DNA of 64,000 bases from Prevotella sp. (GTDB taxonomy: Bacteria > Bacteroidota > Bacteroidia > Bacteroidales > Bacteroidaceae), in the NCBI GenBank assembly GCA_022486815.1, contig JAKVJW010000013.1:1-64000 (forward strand). Direction: 5' to 3'. A program made the translations under genes and the position numbers. The notes under the pieces are model-generated. The model was not told where the DNA came from. It was given only the letters and a program-made list of their open reading frames with translations, and searched no databases. Positions within the stretch are counted from its first letter, which is position 1. Each line of letters starts with the position of its first letter. Below, one piece after another: positions 8,293-17,379 of this stretch.

Positions 8293-10185
8293 TTAGTCCA
8301 AATAGGTATATCCGTAGAGTCCGCTGCGATAGTTGTTAAGAAATTCCTTACCTTCTTTGAGGGAAATCTTACCTTCTTTCATACTTTTGGTAACCCACTG
8401 TTCCAACTGCCTTACAAGTTTTTTAGGATTATACTGTACATACCCAAGGACGTCAGATACGGTCTCTCCATCATAGATCTGGTCAATGTAATAATGACCG
8501 TCCTTTACCAGAATATGGGCTGCATTCGTATCACCGAAGAGATTGTGCATATCACCGAGGATCTCCTGATAGGCCCCAACAAGAAATACCCCCAGATAAT
8601 AGGGTTCACCTTTTTTCAAGGTGTGCAGGGGAAGTACATTCGTGATATGGTCATTACTGACAAAATTGGCTATTTTACCGTCACTGTCGCAGGTGATATC
8701 TTGTATGGTCGCGTTCCGTGTGGGCTTTTCATTAAGCCTTTCAATAGGCATAATCGGAAAGAGTTGATCAATGGCCCAACTGTCTGGCAGACTTTGAAAG
8801 AGAGAAAAGTTACAGAAGTATTTATCCGCTAAAATCTTATCAAGTCCGCGAAGTTCATCTGGAACGTGCTTCATCGTTTTTGCCATATTATTAATTTCAT
8901 GGCAGACACTCCAGTACATACTTTCTATTTCCGCCCTTGTCTTCAAATTGATCATTCCGTGATTGAAGAGTTCCAGTGCATCATCTCGTATCTGTTCCGC
9001 ATCGTGCCAGTCTTCTAACATGGAATGCGGGTTCAGATTATCCCAGATTTCATACAGGTCCTTTACTAATTGCTGATCAGTCTCCTTTGCTTCGAACTCT
9101 TCCGGCATTTCCGGCAGAGAGGCAGTTTCCAGCACGTTGATGACCAGTACGGAATGATGGGCGGCAAGACTGCGGCCACTTTCCGTAATGATGTTGGGGT
9201 GGGAGATATGATTCTTGTTTGCTGCATCGGTGAAGGTATAGACACAGTCATTGACATATTCCTGAATGGAATAATTGACGGAGCTTTCACTACTCGAACT
9301 TCTCGTACCATCATAGTCTACGCCCAGTCCTCCACCGCAATCTACGAAGTCCACATCATAACCCATTTTGTGGAGGTTGACATAAAACTGTGCAGCTTCT
9401 TGCAGGGCATCCTGAATACGACGAATCTTCGTGACCTGACTGCCGATGTGGAAATGAATCAGCCTTAGGCAGTCGTGCAATCCCATCTTATCCAATTTGT
9501 TCAGGGTTTCCAGAATCTCAGACGAAGTCAATCCGAATTTAGAAGCATCACCACCACTTTCTTCCCATTTCCCGGAACCTGTAGACGCGAGTTTAATGCG
9601 GATACCCAGATTAGGTTTTACATTCAGATCCTTAGCTACTTTGGCAATGATATCAAGTTCATTCAGTTTTTCGATGACGATAAAGATATGCTTGCCCATC
9701 TTCTGCGCAAGCATGGCCATCTCTATATAACTCTGATCTTTATAGCCATTGCAGATAATGAGAGCATCACTTTGGCATTGCACGGCAATCACTGCGTGCA
9801 ATTCTGGCTTGGACCCCGCTTCAAGTCCCAGATTGAATTTTTGCCCATGGGAGATGATTTCTTCCACGACAGGTTGCATCTGATTGACTTTAATCGGATA
9901 GATGATAAAGTTCTGTCCCTTAAAGTCATATTCCTTTTTTGCTTTTGCAAAACAACTCGCAAATTTTTCGATGCGGCTGTCCAGAATATCAGGGAAGCGA
10001 AGGAGCACAGGTGCTGTGACATCACGTGACGCCAATTCATTCATCACATCACACAGATCTATCTGCGTGCCGTCTTTACAAGGAGTTACATAGACATTAC
10101 CTTTTCCGTTAATGCCAAAATAAGAGGTGCCCCAACCTTTGATATTATAGAGCTCCTCTGAGTCTTCAATCGTCCATTTTTTCAT
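8293..10185 (-). CDS. speA: Biosynthetic arginine decarboxylase
   Basis: A PLP-dependent fold-III enzyme of 630 residues that decarboxylates arginine to agmatine, the first step to putrescine and spermidine. The PLP lysine is in IYPIKVNQM (about residue 99). The glycine-rich phosphate loop is DCGGGLGVDYDG, and the C-terminal half has the helical-bundle insertion typical of SpeA. Length is normal (about 630-660). It lies between aroK and argB on the minus strand with gaps of roughly 100-140 bases, so partial co-transcription with topA-aroK is possible. The start MKKWTIEDS is the usual one for this group. Confidence 0.96.
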   Translation of the reverse strand: MKKWTIEDSEELYNIKGWGTSYFGINGKGNVYVTPCKDGTQIDLCDVMNELASRDVTAPVLLRFPDILDSRIEKFASCFAKAKKEYDFKGQNFIIYPIKVNQMQPVVEEIISHGQKFNLGLEAGSKPELHAVIAVQCQSDALIICNGYKDQSYIEMAMLAQKMGKHIFIVIEKLNELDIIAKVAKDLNVKPNLGIRIKLASTGSGKWEESGGDASKFGLTSSEILETLNKLDKMGLHDCLRLIHFHIGSQVTKIRRIQDALQEAAQFYVNLHKMGYDVDFVDCGGGLGVDYDGTRSSSSESSVNYSIQEYVNDCVYTFTDAANKNHISHPNIITESGRSLAAHHSVLVINVLETASLPEMPEEFEAKETDQQLVKDLYEIWDNLNPHSMLEDWHDAEQIRDDALELFNHGMINLKTRAEIESMYWSVCHEINNMAKTMKHVPDELRGLDKILADKYFCNFSLFQSLPDSWAIDQLFPIMPIERLNEKPTRNATIQDITCDSDGKIANFVSNDHITNVLPLHTLKKGEPYYLGVFLVGAYQEILGDMHNLFGDTNAAHILVKDGHYYIDQIYDGETVSDVLGYVQYNPKKLVRQLEQWVTKSMKEGKISLKEGKEFLNNYRSGLYGYTYLD

Positions 10186-10326
10186 TACTTGGTACAGAGT
10201 AGTTTCTTTAAGTCAATTTTTTGATATTTTATTATCGTTATTTAGTGTTGATAGAATTTATTCCGGAAGTTGTCTGCGATTTTTTGCGGATACTGCCGGG
10301 AAGATGATCTACCATAGATAGTCTGT

Positions 10327-10887
10327 CTACCGTCTTGGTTCTATCCCAATCATCTTTTCCAGTTGATCAACTGTTATTTTGATTTTCTCATAATTATCCA
10401 TCAGATTAACATCCAGAATGTATTTTGCTTTTAAATAAGAAGGTTCACGTTCAGTGAGTTGCTGTTGGATAAAGAGTTGTATTTCTTCCGGTGTCTTGTT
10501 GAGCAGAAGCGGACGTACCGATTTGCCCATTTTCAGATGTTTATGGAGTATATCTGGAGTAGCTTTCAGATAAACTGTCTCCCCTTGTTGATTCAGATAG
10601 TCCATATTATCAAAGAAGCAGGGAGTACCTCCTCCGCAACTTAGAATGATATTGTCAAATTCAGCTACTTCATGGAGCATGTTATGTTCAATTTTACGGA
10701 AACCGGCTTCTCCCCGTTCGTCAAAGAGTTGCTTGACGGTTTTCCTCATCCTGCTTTCTATGTACCAGTCCAGATCATAGAATTGACATTTTAGGTCTTC
10801 GGCGAGTGCTTTGCCTACGGTCGTCTTTCCTGCGCCCATATATCCGAGGATGATGATTCTCTTCATTTGCTGATTAAACTCATTCAC
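10327..10887 (-). CDS. aroK: Shikimate kinase
   Basis: Phosphorylates shikimate in the chorismate pathway. The 186-residue P-loop kinase has Walker A GYMGAGKTT (about residues 15-23), the shikimate-binding DLDWYIE with Asp pair, RKIEHNML, and CGGGTP. An in-frame ATG seven codons in would give a more usual N-terminus, but AAGGA lies 7 bases before the first ATG, so I keep 10887. It follows topA by 17 bases in the same direction and is clearly in its operon. Confidence 0.94.
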   Translation of the reverse strand: MNEFNQQMKRIIILGYMGAGKTTVGKALAEDLKCQFYDLDWYIESRMRKTVKQLFDERGEAGFRKIEHNMLHEVAEFDNIILSCGGGTPCFFDNMDYLNQQGETVYLKATPDILHKHLKMGKSVRPLLLNKTPEEIQLFIQQQLTEREPSYLKAKYILDVNLMDNYEKIKITVDQLEKMIGIEPRR

Positions 10888-10904
10888 GTGTCCTTCTTTT
10901 ACAG

Positions 10905-13241
10905 TTATTTCCGAACTTTTCTGCTTTTAGTCCGAGGCTCAGGAGTATTTTTGATGATCTCCATACACTGTTCGGAGGTCAACTCAGTTGCTTTATCATG
11001 CTGTTCCTTCGGAATACGGTAGTTTTTGCTTTCGTATGAGATATAAGGTCCGTAACGTCCATTGAGAACTTCCAGGCCCGGAACTTCATCAAATGATTTA
11101 AGATGGCGCTTTTTCTCTGCTTCCCTTTTGGCCTCAATGAGGCCGATGGACGTATCAAGTGTTATCGTCATCGGATCTTCTGTCTTTGGAATTGAGACAT
11201 ATTTCTTGTTGTGAAGGATATAAGGTCCGAATCGTCCTGCGCCGATTGTAACCGTTGTACCTTCAAATTCTCCTACCTTTCGTGGCAACTTGAAGAGGCT
11301 CAGGGCTTCATCAAGACTCAGTGTTTCCATGCTTTTGCCTTTTGGAATCTGGGAGAAACGTGGTTTGTCCTTGTCTTCTGCAGTACCTATCTGTACCACA
11401 GGACCGTAACGCCCGATTTTGACAAATACAGGTTTCCCGCTCTTTGGGTCAACACCTAGTTGCCGTTCTCCTGCTTTATGTTCATTACGAGCGTTCATTA
11501 CTTCGGTAACCGTAGGTTCAAAACCCTTATCAAAATCCTTCATCATGGCATGCCATTCTTCCTTCCCGTCGGCTATACGGTCAAACTGTTGTTCTACCTT
11601 TGCCGTGAAGTTATAGTCCATGATTTCCGGAAAGTTCTTCATCAGAAAATCGTTGACGACGATTCCTACATCAGTAGGAACGAGCTTTCCCTTTTCTGAT
11701 CCGGTCATTTCCGTTTTCGTTTTCTGTATGACCTGCAAACCTTTCAAAGTGTCGATGGTATAGTTGCGCTCTTTACCGAGTCGGTCTCCCTTTTGTACAT
11801 ATTCTCGTTGTTGGATCGTAGAGATGGTAGGAGCGTATGTAGAAGGACGGCCGATACCTAGTTCTTCGAGTTTTTTCACCAAAGAAGCTTCTGTGTAGCG
11901 TAATGGAGCTTGGGAGAAACGTTCTATGGCTGATACTTCACGTCGTTCGAGTTGATCTCCGATTTTCATGCAAGGAAGGTTGTGTGAAGAATCCTCAGTG
12001 CTGTTGTCTTCATCATCAGTTGATTCATGATATACTTTCATAAATCCATCAAAGGTAACGACCTCTCCGTTAGCAATGAACATTTCGTCCGAATTGCTGA
12101 TAGCGATTCCAGCACTGGTTTTTTCTATTTGAGCATCGGCCATCTGTGAAGCTGCTGTGCGTTTCCATATCAGATCATAGAGGCGACGTTCTTGTGAAGT
12201 CCCTTCAATTTCAGAGTTACTCATAAAGGTAGGACGGATAGCCTCGTGAGCTTCCTGTGCTCCCTTTGAATGGGTGATATAATTACGTGATTTGCTGTAT
12301 TCTTTTCCGTAGAGTTTGATAATTTCATCCTTGCTGGTATTGATTGCCAGACTGGAGAGGTTGACGCTGTCAGTACGCATGTAAGTGATCTGTCCGCTTT
12401 CATATAAGTGTTGAGCTACCATCATAGTCTGGCTGACGGTAAATCCGAGTTTGCGTGCAGCTTCTTGTTGTAGGGTTGAGGTCGTAAAGGGTGGCGCAGG
12501 GGTACGCTTTAGCGGTTTCCTGGTTACACTTTCTACAGAGAAAGTAGCATTCTTACATAAATCCAGGAATTTCTGGACTTCATCATATTCCTTGAAACGC
12601 TTGTTTAGTTCTGCTTTTACTTCAGAAGCACTGCCATCTGGATTAATAAGTGCGAATATGGCATTGACACGATAATAAGGTTCACTCTGGAATTTCTGAA
12701 TTTCCCGCTCTCGTTCTACGATCAGTCTTACTGCGACACTCTGCACACGACCGGCACTTAGTGCTGGCTTGACCTTTCTCCATAAGACAGGAGAGAGTTT
12801 GAAACCTACCAGACGATCAAGAACACGGCGAGCCTGTTGGGCATTGACCAAGTTCATATTCAGATGACGCGGATGCTTGATGGCTTCGATAATGGCAGGC
12901 TTGGTAATCTCATGGAATACAATGCGGCTGGTCTTGCCTTCGTCTAGTCCCAACACTTCACAAAGATGCCATGATATAGCTTCTCCCTCGCGATCCTCAT
13001 CGGATGCAAGCCAGACCTTTTGAGTATTCTTAACATTCGCTTTAAGATCTGCTACTAATTTCTTCTTCTCAGGAGGAATTTCATAAGTAGGATCCATGGT
13101 TTTCTTATCTATGCTGAGCTCTTTCTTCTTAAGGTCACGAATATGACCGTAAGAAGACATTACTTTGTATTCATTACCTAAAAACTTTTCGATGGTCCGA
13201 GCTTTGGCGGGACTCTCGACAATGACCAAATTTTCTTGCAT
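10905..13241 (-). CDS. topA: DNA topoisomerase I
   Basis: Type IA topoisomerase of 778 residues that relaxes negative supercoils. The Toprim domain is at the N-terminus (VIVESPAKARTIEKFLG, then DEDREGEAISWHL). The active-site tyrosine is in ITYMRTDS near residue 287. The C-terminus has three GRYGPY-type repeats and a basic tail, with no Cys4 zinc fingers, the form common in Bacteroidetes. Its likely -7 box is 218 bases upstream, so it has a long leader. It heads a minus-strand group with aroK. Confidence 0.96.
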   Translation of the reverse strand: MQENLVIVESPAKARTIEKFLGNEYKVMSSYGHIRDLKKKELSIDKKTMDPTYEIPPEKKKLVADLKANVKNTQKVWLASDEDREGEAISWHLCEVLGLDEGKTSRIVFHEITKPAIIEAIKHPRHLNMNLVNAQQARRVLDRLVGFKLSPVLWRKVKPALSAGRVQSVAVRLIVEREREIQKFQSEPYYRVNAIFALINPDGSASEVKAELNKRFKEYDEVQKFLDLCKNATFSVESVTRKPLKRTPAPPFTTSTLQQEAARKLGFTVSQTMMVAQHLYESGQITYMRTDSVNLSSLAINTSKDEIIKLYGKEYSKSRNYITHSKGAQEAHEAIRPTFMSNSEIEGTSQERRLYDLIWKRTAASQMADAQIEKTSAGIAISNSDEMFIANGEVVTFDGFMKVYHESTDDEDNSTEDSSHNLPCMKIGDQLERREVSAIERFSQAPLRYTEASLVKKLEELGIGRPSTYAPTISTIQQREYVQKGDRLGKERNYTIDTLKGLQVIQKTKTEMTGSEKGKLVPTDVGIVVNDFLMKNFPEIMDYNFTAKVEQQFDRIADGKEEWHAMMKDFDKGFEPTVTEVMNARNEHKAGERQLGVDPKSGKPVFVKIGRYGPVVQIGTAEDKDKPRFSQIPKGKSMETLSLDEALSLFKLPRKVGEFEGTTVTIGAGRFGPYILHNKKYVSIPKTEDPMTITLDTSIGLIEAKREAEKKRHLKSFDEVPGLEVLNGRYGPYISYESKNYRIPKEQHDKATELTSEQCMEIIKNTPEPRTKSRKVRK

Positions 13242-13696
13242 ATCTCGCTCTTTTGTTATATTTTAACGACTTCCCATGTGGCAGATCGAATTGATCCAGT
13301 CACATTATTTTTACCTTATTCGTCTGTTCTTCTGATCTGAGATAAATCGTATGTTCATAATGCTTTTCTCCTGCCGGTTTTTCTATAAAGAATATTGGCA
13401 GGTGAGGGCTTGAACGTTCCAAAAATACTCTCTGTCATCGATACAGTTCATTTTGGGCGCAAAAATAAGCAAAGTTTTGGCTTATACCTTATTGTATAAG
13501 ATTATTTTTTTTGTTTTTTAATGTTTTTAGGTGTAATTTATATCTATTAACTTTAACTTGTTGCTGACAATTGGAGAGAAAAAGCTGATAGTTCTCTTGG
13601 AAATAAAGAAAGTCTATTCAATTGATATAGATGTATTTGAATAGATAAAAAAGCATTGTAAGAGGATAACGCAGAATTTTCCTTTTACCTTGAGGA
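13242..13696. other. Intergenic region, NUDIX gene to topA
   Basis: Contains the probable topA promoter and leader on the right half of the minus strand. The remaining part (about 13470-13690) is AT-rich and I see no gene or strong hairpin in it. Confidence 0.6.
13459..13467 (-). promoter_or_regulatory. -7 box of topA
   Basis: TATTTTTGC on the minus strand, predicting a transcript with a leader of about 210 bases before the topA ATG. A short inverted repeat CCTGCC (13370-13375) and GGCAGG (13397-13402) lies inside that leader. Confidence 0.55.
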
Positions 13697-14218
13697 TTAT
13701 TTAAGTAAAGTCATAAATTTACGAAGTCCTTTTCGAATTGACTGTAAACCAAATTCTTTGGTATGAATATCGTCCAGTGGAATCCATATCAGTTCTGCTG
13801 CATCATCGGCAGCTTTTGCATTTTTCCAATTACTTACCGTACATTTGAAAAAAAAGTCAAGAGTGGGAATATCTAAGCCTGAATAGTGATAGACGTTCGG
13901 TAAATTGAAGAGATATTGGGCAGATGTAATTTCCAATCCGGTTTCTTCCTTTACTTCGCGTGCTATTCCTTCTTCGCCGGTTTCTCCGATATCAGTAAAT
14001 CCTCCAGGTAGGTCCAATGTCCCTTTGTTCGGTTCTCGACCTCTTCTCTCTACAAGAATCTCGTTTCTTTTATTGATTATAAAAGCTGCTGTTGAGGCAC
14101 TTGGATTAAGAAAATATTCAAAACCACATCGCTCACATTTCTTACTTTTTCCATCCTGTATGTTGAAAAGAGGAGAACCGCAAACCGGACAAAACTTGAA
14201 CCTGTCTAAAGGATGCAT
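13697..14218 (-). CDS. NUDIX hydrolase with N-terminal zinc ribbon
   Basis: A 173-residue pyrophosphohydrolase. A CPVCG...CERCG zinc ribbon (about residues 10-36) precedes the NUDIX fold, whose box GFTDIGETGEEGIAREVKEE (with T and GL following) matches Gx5Ex7REUxEExGU. The ribbon plus NUDIX order resembles NADH pyrophosphatase NudC, but the protein is shorter and lacks the NudC N-terminal domain and the SQPWPFPxS motif, so substrate is open (NADH, ADP-ribose or modified nucleotides). It has the same direction as the downstream minus-strand genes and is 25 bases from the esterase start, so co-transcription is likely only with what lies upstream. Confidence 0.88.
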   Translation of the reverse strand: MHPLDRFKFCPVCGSPLFNIQDGKSKKCERCGFEYFLNPSASTAAFIINKRNEILVERRGREPNKGTLDLPGGFTDIGETGEEGIAREVKEETGLEITSAQYLFNLPNVYHYSGLDIPTLDFFFKCTVSNWKNAKAADDAAELIWIPLDDIHTKEFGLQSIRKGLRKFMTLLK

Positions 14219-14243
14219 GTCTATATTTTTCTAAAGGTAGTAT

Positions 14244-15674
14244 TTACCAATTATCTGTTCTGAAAGGAAACAACGGCAATAAGGCACGATTCTTTACATT
14301 ACCATATCCCCAGTTGCGGAAAGCATAGCGTACAGCTACCGGATCTTTTACTTCCGGACAGGTTAAGGCAATTCCTTTTCCCCAATAATAAGAGGCATTG
14401 GCTTTATGGAAAATCTTGTCTGATCCTGCTATTTCAAAACCTTTAATATCTTCGTAACGGCTGATAGCACCGTAATCGTTCTGGAGATGGATATAACAGG
14501 TGTCATGACTGATCGTCATATCCTTGAACTCCGGACTTTCACACCAGAGGTCTTTCATCCCGTAGGTTTTGTTCAGAGCCTGAAGGGCTAAACGCATTCC
14601 TACAGGTTCTTTCTGGCAGGGATGGACCTGCTGACTCTCGTAAGGATAAACGCAATCATCGGTACATACCAGTCCGCAATTTGGGATTACCTTGGATGCC
14701 TTCCATTGATCTTCACGTAACTTGGCTCCTTCGTCACCTTCGTTATTGCCATTGAAAAATGGTGCTATCTGTACGTAGTAGAAAGGAATATCTCCGAGTT
14801 TGAAATCCTGACGCCATTGGTGTACGAGAACTTCAAGGCGTTTGGCATATTGCCCTACTGGATCACCCACATTTGAACAACCCTGATAGAAAAGGATACC
14901 CTTTACGGTATAGTTCAGAATAGGAGAAAAAGTCCCGTTCCCCCATACTAAGGGTCGCAAATAATCATTCTTTTCATATTTCCTGACATTAGTCATGGAA
15001 TCCAAACTCTCATTCGTGTATTTCTTCAAGTTCTCAGCACTGAGCCAACTCTCCACGCGTGTGCCTCCCTTGTTGGCCATAATCAGTCCTACGGGTTCTT
15101 TCAGCGTTTTGTAGATAACTTGTGCAAAGAAGTAACCCACAGCAGAACAATCTCCGACTGTATTGGGAGCGATGGCTTTCCACGAACAGTTGGCATCGTC
15201 CTGAGGTTCCATTCGCATCTCACTTGGAATCTTCACATAGTGGATACCTTTATATCTGGATGCTTCAAGTACAGCCTGGTTATAACCTTTTACCGGACAA
15301 TTGTAGAAACCTTTAAGCGTGATTTCCATGTTGCTTTGTCCGGCACAGACCCAGACTTCTCCGGAAAGGATATTGCGCAGAGTTGTTTTCTCTCCGTCAT
15401 TGAAAGTGATGGAAAGGGGGGTGAAACTCGCCGCCGGAGTTTTGACTTTAAGCAGCCACTTTCCGTCCCTGCCAGCCTTGACGGTATATTTCCGGGAGGT
15501 CCAGGATGCAGTGACCTGGATGTTTTTTCCTGGTTGATCCCATCCCCAGAGGCGTGCGTCCGTATTTTGCTGAAGAATCATACCGTCACTCAGCAGGTGC
15601 GGAAGTCTGACTTTGGCTTGTGTTCCCGTCAGCGTCATGGCGAAAACCATTGTCATTATGATTTGTTTATTCAT
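14244..15674 (-). CDS. Sialate O-acetylesterase, secreted
   Basis: A 476-residue exported SGNH-type esterase that removes O-acetyl groups from sialic acids or, in relatives, from other sugars. A signal peptide ends after about residue 20 (GTQA). The nucleophile serine is in CAGQSNMEI; the oxyanion region is LIMANKGGTRVESWLS and the C-terminal catalytic histidine is probably in QQVHPCQKEP. Length and order match the sialate O-acetylesterase family. No sialidase or polysaccharide-utilisation genes adjoin it. It follows the thioredoxin-fold lipoprotein gene by 35 bases in the same direction, so they are probably one transcript. Confidence 0.9.
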   Translation of the reverse strand: MNKQIIMTMVFAMTLTGTQAKVRLPHLLSDGMILQQNTDARLWGWDQPGKNIQVTASWTSRKYTVKAGRDGKWLLKVKTPAASFTPLSITFNDGEKTTLRNILSGEVWVCAGQSNMEITLKGFYNCPVKGYNQAVLEASRYKGIHYVKIPSEMRMEPQDDANCSWKAIAPNTVGDCSAVGYFFAQVIYKTLKEPVGLIMANKGGTRVESWLSAENLKKYTNESLDSMTNVRKYEKNDYLRPLVWGNGTFSPILNYTVKGILFYQGCSNVGDPVGQYAKRLEVLVHQWRQDFKLGDIPFYYVQIAPFFNGNNEGDEGAKLREDQWKASKVIPNCGLVCTDDCVYPYESQQVHPCQKEPVGMRLALQALNKTYGMKDLWCESPEFKDMTISHDTCYIHLQNDYGAISRYEDIKGFEIAGSDKIFHKANASYYWGKGIALTCPEVKDPVAVRYAFRNWGYGNVKNRALLPLFPFRTDNW

Positions 15675-15709
15675 GATAGAAAGATTTGATTCGATTTATG
15701 TGCAATTGC

Positions 15710-16891
15710 TTATTTCTGCAAGAGCGCCTGAATCTCTTTGTCTATATTCTTAATCTGGACATCCCGTTTCTGGAGCACGTTATTCCTGTCAATGAGGAAA
15801 TAAGTCGGAATGTTTTGTACATTATATTCCTGCAGGCTCTGACCTTGTACACCTCCTTGGTCACGTACACAGATCCATGGCAGCGAGGCTGTCTGTTGTT
15901 TCCAGAAAGATTCATCCGGGTCTACGGATACCTGATAGATTTCAAAACCTTCCTTGTGATATTTGTTATAAAGGCTGCGTAACCACATGATTCTTTGCAT
16001 ACTCTGGTCACTTGCAAACAGATGGAAGTCAAGCATGACTACTTTCCCTTTTAAAGAAGAGAGAGCTTGCACTTGGTTCTTGTTATCAGTAAGTTGTAGA
16101 TCGATGATTCCTGTATTGCTGACCTGACTTGAGGCGAGTCTTTGTGCTCTTTGGGCTGCTACAATCCGGATATTCTTCATTCCCTGTAGGGCGATCTGAT
16201 GTAAGTTCTTTCCTCGTTGGGAACCAGGATAGAAGGTGTCCCAACTTGTTGCTACGGCTGCAAATACCTGTACATCAGCCTTGGAAGCCTGTGGATTGAA
16301 GATTAAAGTGTTCTGCCCTCCAAGTTGAATGGTCTGAAATAATGCATAATAAGAAGAGGCTTTCATCGGTTCTTTAAAGATATAGTTGACTTTTACCTTA
16401 TTCTTGTAAGCTTCAATAATATTTCCGATAGCTACTTCAGAGGAATCCATTCCGAAAGAAGGATTCTGGGCAATGGCGTTAACTCGAGACTGCAACTGCA
16501 TCTGCATAAGGGACAGTTCTTTGATTCTGGAGCAGTCTTCTGAGCCTCTGACCGTATATTGTGTGGACATCTGTGGCCATTTGGCATTTACTGTAACTGT
16601 TTCTGTGGAGTCAATGGAAAGATTGACACTCTGGCCTGCAATACGCAAGCGATAGAAGTTGGGACACACAGAGTCGGCAGCATTCTCTGTGAAATCGAAT
16701 GCACCTTCTTTGTCCAGTTTGACGGAATCGATTTTTATTGGACCGTTCAGACTGATATTCTCCAGATACAGTGTTGAGTCTTTAGCATTTGCGATATTGC
16801 CTTCAATATGGAATTTCTTGTTTGAACAGGAGGTTGCGGCTAATGCTGCACCAATGAGGGTGATTGCGGTAAAAAACTTTGATATTTTCAT
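15710..16891 (-). CDS. DUF4369/thioredoxin-fold lipoprotein lacking CxxC
   Basis: A 393-residue lipoprotein: lipobox AATSC near residue 22, a DUF4369-type beta domain (about 28-120) and a C-terminal TlpA/AhpC-like domain (about 265-390). The redox site expected after GKVVMLDF is FASDQSMQ, so both cysteines of CxxC are absent, while the later NIPTYFLID cis-proline loop remains. It therefore probably has no thiol-disulfide oxidoreductase activity. The lipid anchor places it on the periplasmic or surface face of the envelope. The family is abundant in Bacteroidetes with mostly unknown roles. Its gene shares direction with the esterase gene downstream. Confidence 0.88.
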   Translation of the reverse strand: MKISKFFTAITLIGAALAATSCSNKKFHIEGNIANAKDSTLYLENISLNGPIKIDSVKLDKEGAFDFTENAADSVCPNFYRLRIAGQSVNLSIDSTETVTVNAKWPQMSTQYTVRGSEDCSRIKELSLMQMQLQSRVNAIAQNPSFGMDSSEVAIGNIIEAYKNKVKVNYIFKEPMKASSYYALFQTIQLGGQNTLIFNPQASKADVQVFAAVATSWDTFYPGSQRGKNLHQIALQGMKNIRIVAAQRAQRLASSQVSNTGIIDLQLTDNKNQVQALSSLKGKVVMLDFHLFASDQSMQRIMWLRSLYNKYHKEGFEIYQVSVDPDESFWKQQTASLPWICVRDQGGVQGQSLQEYNVQNIPTYFLIDRNNVLQKRDVQIKNIDKEIQALLQK

Positions 16892-17053
16892 TTTTAGGTT
16901 TTATTGTGACTTTTAGGAACGAGTCTATAATACATAAGCTACCTGTTGTATTCATAAATGGTTGGGAGACCGTAGCTCATGACAAGAATCTTCGTCGGAA
17001 TAGTTCCTTGAATCCTCTTCTGTCTCAACTTACGTATGGAGTTGATTATCCTT

Positions 17054-17062
17054 GCAAATTTA
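17054..17062 (-). promoter_or_regulatory. -7 box of the lipoprotein/esterase unit
   Basis: TAAATTTGC on the minus strand, about 160 bases upstream of the ATG at 16891. No convincing -33 TTTG at the exact spacing. Confidence 0.4.
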
Positions 17063-17295
17063 ATGTAAATACAGCAAAACACAAAATTATTTGATACCTT
17101 TTTGATGAATTTGAAATGATATGATCTGGTAAAATAACTTTCGTAATGAGATTTTCTCTGGAAACGGATTTTATGAGATTGTATACCTTTGGGGAAATGA
17201 GCCCTTAATATACTCATTATCAATATAGTAACGTTATTTTCAGATAATAAATATAAATAAATGCGCTTTTTTTCGTGATTAAGTAATAAATTAGG

Positions 17296-17303
17296 TATCT
17301 TTG
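17296..17303 (+). promoter_or_regulatory. -7 box of pnp
   Basis: TATCTTTG about 75 bases before the pnp ATG; TTCG at 17272-17275 sits in the -33 position. Confidence 0.65.
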
Positions 17304-17379
17304 TTCCGGTTTTTACTAAAGAAACGCTTTGGTAAAGTCATTTAGATGTTAGTCAAAACAATAAAGTATTAAATTTTAG

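Larger units (their letters stand above)
16892..17379. other. Divergent intergenic region before pnp
   Basis: Carries a probable minus promoter for the lipoprotein gene and a plus promoter for pnp, leaving a pnp leader of about 70 bases. The minus reading frame inside it has no family resemblance and spans both promoters, so I treat the rest as non-coding. Confidence 0.6.

Noticed and set aside
16939..17223. 94-codon minus frame between the lipoprotein gene and pnp
   Set aside because: It overlaps the lipoprotein promoter box and its residue content looks like AT-rich non-coding DNA.
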